Shown: one piece after another, positions 1 through 8,387 of the stretch
Position numbering within the stretch: position 1 is the first letter of the stretch
Layout of the letters: each line of letters begins with the position of its first letter
DNA from: Paraburkholderia solisilvae
GTDB taxonomy: Bacteria > Pseudomonadota > Gammaproteobacteria > Burkholderiales > Burkholderiaceae
DNA: 64,000 bases
Assembly (NCBI RefSeq): GCF_902859875.1
Contig: NZ_CADIKF010000023.1
Span: 1 to 64,000, forward strand
Reading direction: 5' to 3'
Program-made: the position numbers and the translations under genes
Notes under the pieces: generated by a model
What the model was told of the DNA's origin: nothing
Seen by the model: the letters and a program-made list of their open reading frames with translations, nothing else
Databases searched by the model: none

Positions 1-1
1 C

Positions 2-292
2 GAGCAGCAGATGCTGGCGATGGCGCGCGCGATCATCAGCAAGCCGAAGCTGCTGTTGCTCGACGAGCCGTCGATGGGGCTGTCGCCGATCATGGTCGAG
101 AAGATCTTCGAAGTGGTGCGGGAGATCTCGAAGGAAGGTCTCACGGTGCTGCTCGTCGAACAGAATGCGCGGCTCGCGCTGCAGGCGGCCAATCGCGGTT
201 ATGTGATGGACTCGGGCACGGTCACGATGTCCGGCGACGCAAAGCAGATGCTTGATGATCCGAAGGTGCGGGCGGCTTATCTCGGTGAATGA
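2..292 (+). CDS. livF: ABC transporter ATP-binding protein, LivF-type, 3' part
   Basis: Only the C-terminal ~97 residues are inside the window; the frame is open to the left edge. It shows the end of the ABC signature (QQMLAMARA), Walker B LLLLDEPSMGLSP and the switch histidine replaced by Gln in LVEQNARLAL, the pattern of LivF, the second ATPase of branched-chain amino acid (or amide) uptake systems. The protein is cytoplasmic and drives a LivHM permease; those genes would lie to the left. It is followed by an intrinsic terminator, so it is probably the last gene of its operon. Similar ATPases serve urea or short-chain amide importers, so the substrate is not fixed. Confidence 0.85.
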   Translation, partial: EQQMLAMARAIISKPKLLLLDEPSMGLSPIMVEKIFEVVREISKEGLTVLLVEQNARLALQAANRGYVMDSGTVTMSGDAKQMLDDPKVRAAYLGE

Positions 293-340
293 GTGGGGCG
301 TCGCGCGGCCGGCTTGCGTGCCGCGCGCCGATACGAAAGA

Positions 341-373
341 GGGCTGCGTGCAGATCATGCACGCAGCCCTTTT
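341..373 (+). terminator. Intrinsic terminator after livF
   Basis: A perfect 12-bp stem (GGGCTGCGTGCA / TGCACGCAGCCC) with a 5-nt loop is followed by TTTTG. It lies 48 bp after the livF stop and before the convergent GNAT gene. Confidence 0.9.
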
Positions 374-400
374 GTTTGAACTGCTTCGACTGACTCGCGA

Positions 401-877
401 TTAGACGGTATCCGCGAGCGCGCCCAGCCGCTTGCCGAGACTGACGACTTCATCCATCCGGTAGCCGAGCCGCTCGTAGAACGCGCGGACATCGCCTTTC
501 GCGTTCAATACCTGCAGGTTCACCTTCGGACAACCGCGCGCCGTGAGTGCCGCCTCGGCGTGGCGCACGAGTTGCGTGCCGACACCACGCCGTCGCTGCG
601 AAACATCGACCGCCAGCGAGTACATCCAGCCGCGGTGCCCGTCGTAGCCGGCCATCACCGTGCCGATCACGCGATCGTTTTCGATCGCAACGAAGAACAG
701 CTCCGGTTGGGTCGCTAGCTTGTTCGCAATCGACAGATGCGGATTGCGCTGCGGCCGGGTGGCATCGCGGTATTCGGGAAACGCGTCGCGCCACAAAGCG
801 ACTACCTGATCGGTATCGCTTTCAGCGAAAGCGCGGATCGACACGTCGCGCGGCGGCATCGGTATGGCAGCGGTCAT
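401..877 (-). CDS. GNAT family acetyltransferase (YpeA-like)
   Basis: About 158 residues forming one GNAT fold. The acetyl-CoA binding motif A is visible as RRRGVGTQLVRHAE, and the C-terminal FYERLGYRMDE motif is typical of small N-acetyltransferases such as E. coli YpeA. The acceptor substrate is unknown. It starts 19 bp after the stop of the aminotransferase on the same strand, so the two are probably co-transcribed. The start at 877 (ATG) has AGGA about 9 nt upstream; a GTG at 883 and an ATG at 859 are alternatives. The fold is certain, the function generic. Confidence 0.8.
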   Translation of the reverse strand: MTAAIPMPPRDVSIRAFAESDTDQVVALWRDAFPEYRDATRPQRNPHLSIANKLATQPELFFVAIENDRVIGTVMAGYDGHRGWMYSLAVDVSQRRRGVGTQLVRHAEAALTARGCPKVNLQVLNAKGDVRAFYERLGYRMDEVVSLGKRLGALADTV

Positions 878-896
878 AGGCACATATCCTGGGTGA

Positions 897-2081
897 TCAG
901 AGCGAATCGAGAACCGTGCGCAGCATCGCCATCATCTGGTCGATCTCTCCGGTCGTGACGTTGAGCGCCGGCATGAAGCGCAGCAGATTCGGCCGCGCGG
1001 CGTTCAGCAGCAGGCCGTCCGGCTGCAGCAGGCGAGCCTTCTCGACGATCTGGTTGCCGATATCCTTGCCGAGCAGCAGCGCGCGCAACAGGCCTTCGCC
1101 GCGTTCGCCCTCGAAACCCCGCTCCTTCGACAATTCGAGCAGTTGCGCACGCAAATACGCGCCGCGCTCGCGCACGCCTTCGAGGAAGCCCGGCGCGGTC
1201 AGTTGCGAGATGACCGAATAGCCGGCGGCCGTCATCAGCGGATTGCCGTTGTACGTGCCGCCCTGATCGCCGGCTTCGAACACTTCGCATTCGGCCTTCG
1301 CGAGCAGTGCGGCGAGCGGCACACCGCCGCCGATGCCTTTGCCGAGCGTCATCACGTCCGGCTCGATGCCCGCCAGTTCATACGCGAACAGCGTGCCGGC
1401 ACGGCCACAGCCGCTTTGCACTTCATCGACGATCAGCAGCATGTTGTGCTGCTTCGTCAGCGCGCGCAGTTGCTGCATGAACTCGCGGGTTGCCGGAATC
1501 ACGCCGCCTTCGCCCTGGATCGGTTCGAGCATCACGGCCACGGTTCTCTCGTTGATCAGCTTGTCGACCGACGCGATATCGTTGAGCTCGGCTTTCGGGA
1601 AGCCCGGCACCTGTGGCGCGTAGATCGTGTCCCAGCCGGGTTTGCCGCTCGCGGACATCGTCGCGAGCGTGCGGCCGTGGAAGCTGTGATCGAACGTGAT
1701 GATCTCGTACGCGCCGTTTTTGAACTTCTTGCCCCACTTGCGCGCGAGCTTGATTGCGCCTTCGTTCGCTTCGGCGCCGCTGTTCGCGAAGAACACCTTA
1801 TCGAAGCAGCTGTGCTGCGTGAGCAGGCCGGCGAGCTTCGCCATCGGCTCGTTGTAGAACGCGGGCGACGGATTGATCAGCGTGCGCGCCTGCCTGTCCA
1901 GCGCTTCGATCACGCCGTCGTTGCAATGCCCGAGGCTGTTGACCGCCCAGCCCTGGATGAAATCGAGGTAGCGCTTGCCGTTGTTGTCATGCAGCCATGA
2001 GCCCTTGCCATGCGTAAAGACGATTTCGGGCCGGTTCGTGATGTACATCAGCGACTCGATCGGGTACTCATTGAAATTCAT
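897..2081 (-). CDS. argD: Acetylornithine/aspartate-type aminotransferase, class III
   Basis: A 394-residue PLP-dependent class III aminotransferase. Visible are [16 protein letters not shown] (cofactor phosphate site), [11 protein letters not shown], the cofactor-binding [10 protein letters not shown] and the Schiff-base lysine in TLGKGIGGG. This is the acetylornithine transaminase pattern: N-acetylornithine + 2-oxoglutarate to N-acetylglutamate semialdehyde + glutamate, in arginine synthesis; N-succinylornithine or succinyldiaminopimelate are possible substrates. I chose the ATG at 2081 because GGAG precedes it and homology begins at MNFNEYP; a 30-residue upstream extension looks non-coding. 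The upstream region carries an apparent attenuator (2164-2332). Confidence 0.85.
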   Translation of the reverse strand: MNFNEYPIESLMYITNRPEIVFTHGKGSWLHDNNGKRYLDFIQGWAVNSLGHCNDGVIEALDRQARTLINPSPAFYNEPMAKLAGLLTQHSCFDKVFFANSGAEANEGAIKLARKWGKKFKNGAYEIITFDHSFHGRTLATMSASGKPGWDTIYAPQVPGFPKAELNDIASVDKLINERTVAVMLEPIQGEGGVIPATREFMQQLRALTKQHNMLLIVDEVQSGCGRAGTLFAYELAGIEPDVMTLGKGIGGGVPLAALLAKAECEVFEAGDQGGTYNGNPLMTAAGYSVISQLTAPGFLEGVRERGAYLRAQLLELSKERGFEGERGEGLLRALLLGKDIGNQIVEKARLLQPDGLLLNAARPNLLRFMPALNVTTGEIDQMMAMLRTVLDSL

Positions 2082-2163
2082 GGCGACAGGCTCCAGGCAG
2101 CAGGAAAAGAGGAACGGTAAGAGACCGGTCAGGCGACCAGCATTAAAACGGCGCGCAAACAAA

Positions 2164-2187
2164 AAAGCCACGGCATGCCGTGGCTTT
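2164..2187 (-). terminator. Hairpin-T terminator upstream of argD (possible attenuator)
   Basis: On the minus strand AAAGCCACGG CATG CCGTGGCTTT is a perfect hairpin followed by TTT and GTTTG. It lies 82 bp before the aminotransferase start, so it either ends the reductase transcript from 2389 or acts as an attenuator for argD. The word CGTGGCTT in its 3' arm also occurs upstream at 2239-2232 and can pair with the 5' arm, as an antiterminator would. Confidence 0.7.
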
Positions 2188-2244
2188 CATGATCCGAACC
2201 GCGCGAAATGCACCGCCGCGAATTCATAACGAAGCCACGCGCCC

Positions 2245-2295
2245 CTAAGGGAGCGGCGAGCGGCGACGTCGGAGTTCGGACGGGATGCGGTTCAT
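2245..2295 (-). CDS. Candidate Arg-rich leader peptide (16 aa)
   Basis: A 16-codon ORF (MNRIPSELRRRRSPLP) ends about 58 nt before the hairpin terminator. Codons 9-12 are four consecutive Arg codons (CGA CGT CGC CGC) and there is a fifth Arg at codon 3. It lacks a Shine-Dalgarno site, but the promoter at 2303-2332 would start RNA within a nucleotide or two of the ATG, so translation could be leaderless. Arg codons are frequent by chance in GC-rich DNA. The case rests on position: Arg codons, a competing hairpin and an arginine-pathway gene in order. Confidence 0.4.
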   Translation of the reverse strand: MNRIPSELRRRRSPLP

Positions 2296-2302
2296 GCGCG
2301 CA

Positions 2303-2332
2303 AGAATACGACAAGGCCGGCGGCGCTGTAAA
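2303..2332 (-). promoter_or_regulatory. Sigma70-like promoter upstream of argD leader
   Basis: On the minus strand TTTACA (2332-2327), an 18-nt spacer and TATTCT (2308-2303) form a good sigma70-type promoter. The predicted start is about 7 nt downstream, at or next to the ATG of the leader ORF at 2295. Confidence 0.5.
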
Positions 2333-2388
2333 CCATAAATTCGCAGAAACTGACGTGCGCGCCGGCTTTCGTGATGTGAAACGGCCGA

Positions 2389-3420
2389 TCAGACCGGATG
2401 CGCGAGATCGGCAGCGCTCGTAAACGAATCCGCATAGAACTCATCTTCGGGCAGGCGATGGTGCTGCGTGAAATCGCGCTGCGCCGATTCGACCATCACC
2501 GGTGCGCCGCAGGCGTACACCTGATAGCCGGACAAGTCTGGCAGATCTTCGATGACCGCACGATGAACGAAGCCGGTGCGGCCGGTCCACGCGTCGCTCG
2601 CGTCCGGCTCGGAGAGCACCGGCACGAACCTGAAGTTCGGGATGTCTTTCGCCCATTGCGCGGCGAGCTCGAGCATATAGATGTCCTGCTTGCGGCGCGC
2701 GCCCCAGTAGAGCGTCATTGGCCGCTGCAGGTTCTTGAACACCGCGTGTTCGATGATCGCCTTGATCGGCGCGAAGCCGGTGCCCGAAGCGAGCAGGATG
2801 ATCGGCTTGTCCGAATCTTCGCGCAGGAAGAACGTGCCGAGCGGCGCTTCGAAGCGCAGAATGTCGCGCTCCTTCATCGCGCCGAACACGTGATCGGTGA
2901 ATGCGCCGCCCGGCATGTGGCGGATGTGCAGTTCGATCGGACCGTCGCTGTGCGGTGGCGTCGCCATCGAATAGCTGCGGCGCTTGCCGTCCTTCAGAAT
3001 GAATTCGAGGTACTGGCCGGCGAGATATTGCAGACGCTCGTTGGCGGGCAACTGCAGCTTCAGCACGACGACATCGTCGGCCTTGCGCTCGATCGAGTTG
3101 ATACGGCAGGGCAGCTTCTTCACCTGCATATCGCCGACGCCGGCAATTTCCCGCACGTCGATCTCGAGGTCCGAACACGGCGTCGAGCAACAGAAGAGCG
3201 CCATGCCGCGAGTTTTTTCATCGTTGGACAGCGCTGACGAAGAATGCGGGCGCTGTTCGACCTGACCGGCGAGCACCGTGCCCTTGCATGACCCGCACGC
3301 ACCGTTCTTGCAGCCGTACGGCAGGCCGATGCCCTGGCGCAGCGCGGCGGTCAGCACCGGTTCATCCGGTTCCACCTGAAACTGCCGGCCGCTTTGCCGG
3401 ATCGTCACGTTAAAAGCCAT
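2389..3420 (-). CDS. Ferredoxin-type NAD(P)H:flavin oxidoreductase (CDP-6-deoxy-glucoseen reductase-like)
   Basis: A 343-residue electron-transfer protein. Residues 1-90 are a plant-type 2Fe-2S ferredoxin with Cys37, Cys42 and Cys45 (GCKNGACGSC) and the fourth ligand near residue 77. An FAD domain follows with RSYSMATPP, then an NAD(P) domain with LLASGTGFAPIKAI and the terminal YACGAP motif. This matches the AscD/CDP-6-deoxy-delta-3,4-glucoseen reductase annotation common in Burkholderia, a family that includes reductases for oxygenases. The physiological partner is not evident from neighbours. It is transcribed away from the YeeZ-like gene across a 174-bp gap. Confidence 0.8.
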   Translation of the reverse strand: MAFNVTIRQSGRQFQVEPDEPVLTAALRQGIGLPYGCKNGACGSCKGTVLAGQVEQRPHSSSALSNDEKTRGMALFCCSTPCSDLEIDVREIAGVGDMQVKKLPCRINSIERKADDVVVLKLQLPANERLQYLAGQYLEFILKDGKRRSYSMATPPHSDGPIELHIRHMPGGAFTDHVFGAMKERDILRFEAPLGTFFLREDSDKPIILLASGTGFAPIKAIIEHAVFKNLQRPMTLYWGARRKQDIYMLELAAQWAKDIPNFRFVPVLSEPDASDAWTGRTGFVHRAVIEDLPDLSGYQVYACGAPVMVESAQRDFTQHHRLPEDEFYADSFTSAADLAHPV

Positions 3421-3594
3421 AGATCAATCGAATTCGAAAAGTCAGTAAGTCGTGCTGGCCGCGACCGTCGGGCCGCATGCCGTCGCAGCGCGTCCGGTGA
3501 GCCGGGGCGCTCGCGACGACGCCGCCTGCGCACCGGGGACCGGCCGCCGCCGCGCACCATGCAAGCTGCCGCTGACGGCTACAATGCGTGCACG

Positions 3595-4644
3595 ATGAAT
3601 GTGACACGAACCTTGCGCCGACCGCGCGTGCTGATTGTCGGGTGCGGCGATGTCGGGACGCGCTGCGTCGAGCAACTGCGGCACCGCGCGCATGTCTTTG
3701 CGCTCACCAGCCACGCCGGGCGCCGCGCCGAACTGCGCGCGGCCGGCGCGACGCCGCTCGTGGGCGACCTCGACCTGCGGCGCAGTCTCGCACGCATCGC
3801 AAGCCTTGCGCCGACGGTGCTGCATCTTGCGCCGCCGCCCAAAACCGGCGACGAAGATACGCGTACGCGCGCGCTGCTTGCGACGCTGACCGCACGACGC
3901 ATGCGTGGCCATATGGCTGCTCACACGGCGGCGCACATGCCCGTGGGCAGGCAACGCCGTCTGCGCGCCGCATGGACGCCAAGCCAGTCTGCACAAGCCT
4001 CTATTGTACCCGACGGGCCGTCGCGAGCCCGACGCGCGCGCGCGCCGCTGCGTATCGTCTATGCGAGCACGAGCGGCGTGTACGGCGACTGCGGCGGTGC
4101 GTTGATCGATGAAACGCAAGCGGTTGCGCCGGCCAACGCGCGCGCGAAGCGGCGCGTGTCGGCCGAGCGGCAACTGAGGCAGGCGGCCGCGCGCGGCGCG
4201 GTGAGCGCGTGCATCGCACGCATTCCGGGCATTTACGCGGCGAACCGGCTGCCGCTCGCGCGGCTGGAAAGACGTACGCCCGCGCTGATCGACGCAGACG
4301 ACGTGTACACGAACCATATCCACGCGGACGATCTCGCGGCGATCCTGTTGCGGATGACGACGCACGGCCGCCCGTCGCGCGTGATTCACGCATCGGACGA
4401 TAGCTCGCTGAAGATGGGGGAATACTTCGATCGCGTCGCCGACGCGTATGGGCTTGCGCGCGCGCCGCGCGTGTCGCGCAGCGAAGCGGAGCGGCAGCTC
4501 GAGCCGATGATGCTGTCGTTCATGCGCGAGTCGCGGCGTCTGGCGAACCAGCGGCTCAAGCGCGAGTTGAAGCTGCGTCTGCGCTATCCGGATGTCGATG
4601 AATTTTTGCGCACGACGCACGCGCATCCGGAAGGACGCGACTAA
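3595..4644 (+). CDS. NAD-dependent epimerase/dehydratase family protein (YeeZ-like)
   Basis: A 349-residue protein with an N-terminal Rossmann fold. VLIVGCGDVGTR near residue 12 is the dinucleotide-binding loop, YASTSGVYGD the SDR active-site region and TNHIHADDLAAIL the family C-terminal motif. It resembles atypical SDRs of the YeeZ type, whose substrate is unknown. Residues ~95-150 are Arg/His/Ala-rich and look like a poorly conserved insertion. The ATG at 3595 was chosen because the Rossmann loop follows directly; upstream in-frame sequence is low complexity. Confidence 0.75.
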   Translation: MNVTRTLRRPRVLIVGCGDVGTRCVEQLRHRAHVFALTSHAGRRAELRAAGATPLVGDLDLRRSLARIASLAPTVLHLAPPPKTGDEDTRTRALLATLTARRMRGHMAAHTAAHMPVGRQRRLRAAWTPSQSAQASIVPDGPSRARRARAPLRIVYASTSGVYGDCGGALIDETQAVAPANARAKRRVSAERQLRQAAARGAVSACIARIPGIYAANRLPLARLERRTPALIDADDVYTNHIHADDLAAILLRMTTHGRPSRVIHASDDSSLKMGEYFDRVADAYGLARAPRVSRSEAERQLEPMMLSFMRESRRLANQRLKRELKLRLRYPDVDEFLRTTHAHPEGRD

Positions 4645-4696
4645 GGCACGCAACTAAGGCACGCGACCGAGTCTCACCACTGAGCCGTGCGCAACG

Positions 4697-4885
4697 TCAG
4701 GTGAGCGCGGGCAGCGCTTCAAGCAGCAGGAAACATAGAAAGCCGCCGATCAACGCGGCGACCAGGTTCGGGTCGTATTTCTGCCTGACGTGCATCGCGG
4801 CGATCACGCCGATCAACATCAGTGTGACGAGACAGACGAATCCAAGCATCACGTAGGAAATCGTGAAATTGCCGTAGTGGATCAT
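4697..4885 (-). CDS. Small two-helix membrane protein, hypothetical
   Basis: A 62-residue protein with two predicted membrane helices (about residues 8-31 and 41-59) separated by a short basic, probably cytoplasmic loop (MHVRQKYDPN). An AGGAGGGGC-like Shine-Dalgarno site lies just upstream on the minus strand. No family is recognised. It stands alone between the YeeZ-like gene and rsuA. Confidence 0.65.
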   Translation of the reverse strand: MIHYGNFTISYVMLGFVCLVTLMLIGVIAAMHVRQKYDPNLVAALIGGFLCFLLLEALPALT

Positions 4886-5045
4886 GGCGCCCCTCCTTCG
4901 TCTTTCTATTCTTTATGGGACGAGTATAGGAGGCGAGCCGTTCGACGGCATGCTGCGTCGCAACGCCACAGTGGCATTTCTCGGCTAAATGGTACGGAGT
5001 CCAACATAGAAGCGGTTCCAGCGCATCGCGTGCATTTGCGCGGCG

Positions 5046-5750
5046 TCAGCCGTTGCGAAGTGCCGCGAGATCGGCGTCATCGAGCCATTGCCATGCGCCT
5101 TCGGGCAAACCCGCAGGGAGCGGCAGGCCGCCGACGCGCTCGCGATGCAGCGCGTTTACCCGATTGCCCACGGCCGCGACCATCCGCTTCACCTGATGGT
5201 ACTTGCCTTCGAGCACCGTCAGTTCGAGCGTGTGCGTGTTGCGCGCGTGCGCCGCGACCGCCGCGATCGCCTTCGTTTCGCCTCGCAGCAGCACACCGCT
5301 GCGCAACGCGTCGAGTTGCGCGTCGTCGAGCGGATCGCCTGTCGTTGCGACATAGACCTTCGGCACCTTGCGCCTGGGCGACGTGAACGCGTGAACGAAC
5401 TTGCCGTCGTCGGACAGCAGCAGCAAGCCGGTCGTATCCTGATCGAGCCGGCCGACGGGTTGCACGCCGCGCGTCGCGAACGGCGCAGGCAACAGGCTGA
5501 ATACGCTCAGATGGTGTTGCGGGTCGCGCGAACATTCGTAGCCCGCCGGCTTGTTGAGCACGAGGTAAGCGAACTCGCGGTACGGCCACGCGACGCCGTC
5601 CACCGTGAATGTGAGGCCGGCAACGTCGAGGTCGGCGTCAGGGTCCGGGAGCGTATTGCCGTCGATCGCGACGCGGCCGTCCGCGATCAGCGCACGGCAT
5701 TGCCGGCGCGAGCCGAAACCCTGCGAGAAAAGAATGCTTTCGAGATACAT
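5046..5750 (-). CDS. rsuA: 16S rRNA pseudouridine synthase (RsuA/RluB/E/F family)
   Basis: A 234-residue protein with an N-terminal S4 RNA-binding domain (SQGFGSRRQCRALI... near residues 8-45) and a pseudouridine synthase domain. The catalytic Asp lies in GRLDQDTTGLLLL, preceded by YLVLNKPAGYECS and followed by EGKYHQVKRMVAAVGN. RsuA modifies U516 of 16S rRNA in E. coli; relatives act on 23S or tRNA-Glu, so the exact target is inferred. The start is taken at MYLESILF because homology begins there; 14 more in-frame residues precede it. Confidence 0.85.
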   Translation of the reverse strand: MYLESILFSQGFGSRRQCRALIADGRVAIDGNTLPDPDADLDVAGLTFTVDGVAWPYREFAYLVLNKPAGYECSRDPQHHLSVFSLLPAPFATRGVQPVGRLDQDTTGLLLLSDDGKFVHAFTSPRRKVPKVYVATTGDPLDDAQLDALRSGVLLRGETKAIAAVAAHARNTHTLELTVLEGKYHQVKRMVAAVGNRVNALHRERVGGLPLPAGLPEGAWQWLDDADLAALRNG

Positions 5751-6230
5751 GAACCGGTGATAGACGGTGTGCGGGACCGCACCGGCGCGCACGTTGCGCG
5801 GCGAAAGCGTGCATTTTACCTGTGTGTGCCCGCAGGCCGCTCACCTGTTCTCACCGGATGAAAATCGCAAGAACCGGAGCACGGTGGCGCGGGCAAATCG
5901 CGACGATGGACTCATCGAACGAAGCAACGAGGAGGCGATCGATGCGGTGATGTCGTCTGTCGCGCGGCGCGCCGCAATTGCCGGGCGGACAGCCAGTTCG
6001 ATGCGGGGCGGGGGTGCACGCTGTGCGCCGATCGTGAGCATTTCATGCGAACATCCTTTTGAAGACGCGAGACGCGAGACGCGAGACGCGAGACGCGAGA
6101 CGCGAGACGCGAGACGCGAGACGCGAGACGCGAGACGCGAGACGCGAGACGCGAGACGCGAGACGTAACGCCTACCATCAGCGACGGTCCGCGCGGACCG
6201 TGCCGCTTTCGGACCGAACCAGGAGACACC
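5751..6230. other. Intergenic region with 7-bp tandem repeat
   Basis: This stretch between divergent rsuA and the isoaspartyl peptidase gene has no convincing gene. Overlapping ORFs exist only because the 7-bp repeat lacks stops. It must hold both promoters and contains the repeat at 6064-6165. Confidence 0.6.
6064..6165. repeat. 7-bp tandem repeat (GACGCGA), 14 copies plus GACG
   Basis: Fourteen uninterrupted perfect copies of GACGCGA plus a partial GACG fill 102 bp and end 65 bp before the ATG of the isoaspartyl peptidase gene. Perfect short tandem repeats change copy number by slippage, so length should differ between isolates. Confidence 0.98.
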
Positions 6231-7241
6231 ATGAATTCAACCGCTGTCATCGCGATTCACGGCGGCGCGGGCACGATCCTGCGCACGTCGCTTTCGCCGG
6301 AAGCTGAAGCGCAATACCACGAGGCCTTGCGCGACATTTTGCTGGCCGGTCAACGCGTGCTGGCCGACGGCGGCGGTGCGCTCGATGCCGTCGCCGAAGC
6401 GGTGCGTCTGCTCGAGGATTGTCCACTCTTCAATGCGGGCCATGGCGCAGTGCTCACCGCGGATGGAACGCATGAACTCGATGCGTCGATCATGGACGGC
6501 CGCACGCTCGAAGCCGGCGCGGTGTGTTGCGTGAAGCGCGTGCGCAATCCGGTGCTTGCCGCGCGACGGGTGCTCGAATGCAGCGAGCACGTGCTGTTCG
6601 CGGGGGAGGGGGCGGAAGCATTCGCGGTTGCACAGGGGCTCGAACTCGTCGAGTCGGCTTACTTTCATACAGACACACGCTACCGGCAATGGCAGCTCGC
6701 GCGCGAGCAGCAACGCGCGATGCTCGATCACGACGGCGCCACGCTCGCAGCCAAAGCGCAGCCGCGAGGCGCTGCAAGCGTCGCGCGCGAAGCGCCGCTG
6801 CCGCATGAGCCGATCGATCCGAATCGCAAGTTCGGCACGGTCGGCGCGGTCGCACTCGACACGCACGGCCATCTCGCGGCGGCGACCTCGACCGGCGGTA
6901 TCACGAACAAGCGGATCGGCCGCGTCGGCGATTCGCCGTTGATCGGCGCAGGCTGCTACGCGGACGACGCGACCTGCGCGGTATCGACGACCGGCTCCGG
7001 CGAAATGTTCATCCGGATGGTCGCCGCGTACGACGTGGCCGCGCAGATCGCCTACCGCGGCGTGTCGCTCGAAGACGCGGCGGCCGACGTCGTGATGAAC
7101 CGCTTGCCGCGTATCGATGGCAGAGGTGGGCTGATTGCGGTCGATACGAAGGGTAACGTTACGCTGCCGTTCAACACGGAAGGAATGTATCGCGGCTTTG
7201 CGCACGTCGGTGCTGCGCCTGTTACGGCGATCTATCGCTGA
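6231..7241 (+). CDS. iaaA: Isoaspartyl peptidase / plant-type L-asparaginase
   Basis: A 336-residue N-terminal-nucleophile hydrolase of the EcAIII type. It is made as a precursor that cleaves itself before Thr203 (KFG-TVGAVA), making this Thr the N-terminal nucleophile of the beta subunit. AIHGGAGTI at the N-terminus, FNAGHGAVL, STGGITNKRIGRVGDSPLIG and CAVSTTGSGE are family motifs for substrate and chloride/sodium loops. It hydrolyses isoaspartyl dipeptides and, weakly, asparagine. AGGAGACACC gives a strong ribosome binding site. A 7-bp tandem repeat lies just upstream and might affect expression. Confidence 0.92.
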   Translation: MNSTAVIAIHGGAGTILRTSLSPEAEAQYHEALRDILLAGQRVLADGGGALDAVAEAVRLLEDCPLFNAGHGAVLTADGTHELDASIMDGRTLEAGAVCCVKRVRNPVLAARRVLECSEHVLFAGEGAEAFAVAQGLELVESAYFHTDTRYRQWQLAREQQRAMLDHDGATLAAKAQPRGAASVAREAPLPHEPIDPNRKFGTVGAVALDTHGHLAAATSTGGITNKRIGRVGDSPLIGAGCYADDATCAVSTTGSGEMFIRMVAAYDVAAQIAYRGVSLEDAAADVVMNRLPRIDGRGGLIAVDTKGNVTLPFNTEGMYRGFAHVGAAPVTAIYR

Positions 7242-7355
7242 TCCACCGGCCGGCGCCGGCGACGAGGCGCAGCTGATGCGCTCTCGCGCCGCCGCGTACA
7301 AGCCGCGAATAACCGCTCGGCGCACATATCGCTATGCGCCGTCGCGCTCGCGCCG

Positions 7356-8153
7356 TTATTGCTTGCTGAACTCCCGCGCCGCCCTGTCGATTGCATCGGC
7401 GGTCGCGCCTGCGTGCGCGACCGTGACGAGATGGCTCGACGGAATTTCGACGATCGTCGCGCCGATGCGTTTGGCCATCGACCGTTGAATGTCCGGCGAC
7501 ACTGCGCGGTCCTGCGTCGTCACGATGTACCACGACGGCCGCGTCTTCCAGGCCGCCTTGTCGACCTTTTCGTCGAACGCGGCCGCGGCGATCGGTTGTT
7601 GAGCCGCCGACAGCACGCGCGTCAGGCTCGGCGGCACATCCGCCGCGATGCTCTCGCGATAGGCGTCCCGGTCGAGCCACAGAAAGCCGTCCGCGTCGCG
7701 AATCATATTGTCGCCGGCGGGCATTTTCGGGCCGCGCTTCAGGATGTCCATCGGCGATTCGCCGACGTCCGGCGCGATGGCCGTCACATACACCAGCCCG
7801 ACCACTTTTGGATCGTCCGCGCCCGCTTCGGTGATGACCTCGCCGCCCCATGAATGGCCGACCAGCACCGTGGGTCCGTCCTGCTGCGCGAGCACACGCC
7901 GGGTGGCGGCGACATCGTCGGCGAGCGACGTCAGCGGGTTCTGGACCGCGCTCACGTGGTAGCCCTTCTTCTGCAAACGGGCAATCACGCCGTTCCAGCT
8001 CGAGCCATCGACGAACGCGCCGTGCACCAGCACGATGTTACGGATTCGCCCTTCAGATGGCTGCATGTCGGTTTGCGCGCGCGGCGCTTGCGCCAGCGCG
8101 ATCGCAGCGGATAAACACAGGACAACGGCGCAAAGCAGACGTTTCGTCGACAT
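7356..8153 (-). CDS. Secreted alpha/beta hydrolase (EstC-like)
   Basis: A 265-residue alpha/beta hydrolase with a cleavable signal peptide (about residues 1-21, ending ALAQA). Motifs are LVHGAFVDGSSW (oxyanion loop), the nucleophile elbow GHSWGG with catalytic Ser, and a C-terminal SSHLVTVAH carrying the catalytic His. It belongs to the salicylate-esterase/EstC-like group of small alpha/beta hydrolases; the natural substrate is unknown. Export to the periplasm is inferred from the signal peptide. It converges with the isoaspartyl peptidase gene. Confidence 0.8.
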   Translation of the reverse strand: MSTKRLLCAVVLCLSAAIALAQAPRAQTDMQPSEGRIRNIVLVHGAFVDGSSWNGVIARLQKKGYHVSAVQNPLTSLADDVAATRRVLAQQDGPTVLVGHSWGGEVITEAGADDPKVVGLVYVTAIAPDVGESPMDILKRGPKMPAGDNMIRDADGFLWLDRDAYRESIAADVPPSLTRVLSAAQQPIAAAAFDEKVDKAAWKTRPSWYIVTTQDRAVSPDIQRSMAKRIGATIVEIPSSHLVTVAHAGATADAIDRAAREFSKQ

Positions 8154-8387
8154 GTTGGCTCCTTTTCTGGGCCGGGATTACGGCAACATACCTAACCGGG
8201 CCATGGGTGGCAACCGCTAATGCGTCGATCAGCGTGCGGTCCTTCACCGCTACCCGTGGCGTGATGCAGGGCGCCGGGTGAATCTGCCGACATGCAGGAG
8301 CCCGCACGAACGGTACAATGGCGCCTTTTTTTCTGACGAACCACCTATTCGGCAGGGATCCGAATTCACACGATAGAGCGAGACATC

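Noticed and set aside
1143-2000. Long antisense ORF within the aminotransferase gene
   Set aside because: Typical antisense shadow in GC-rich coding DNA; the opposite strand encodes a conserved enzyme throughout.
5912-6250. ORFs on both strands through the 7-bp repeat
   Set aside because: The repeat unit simply lacks stop codons in these frames; products would be RRETRDA or RLASRVS repeats with no independent support.
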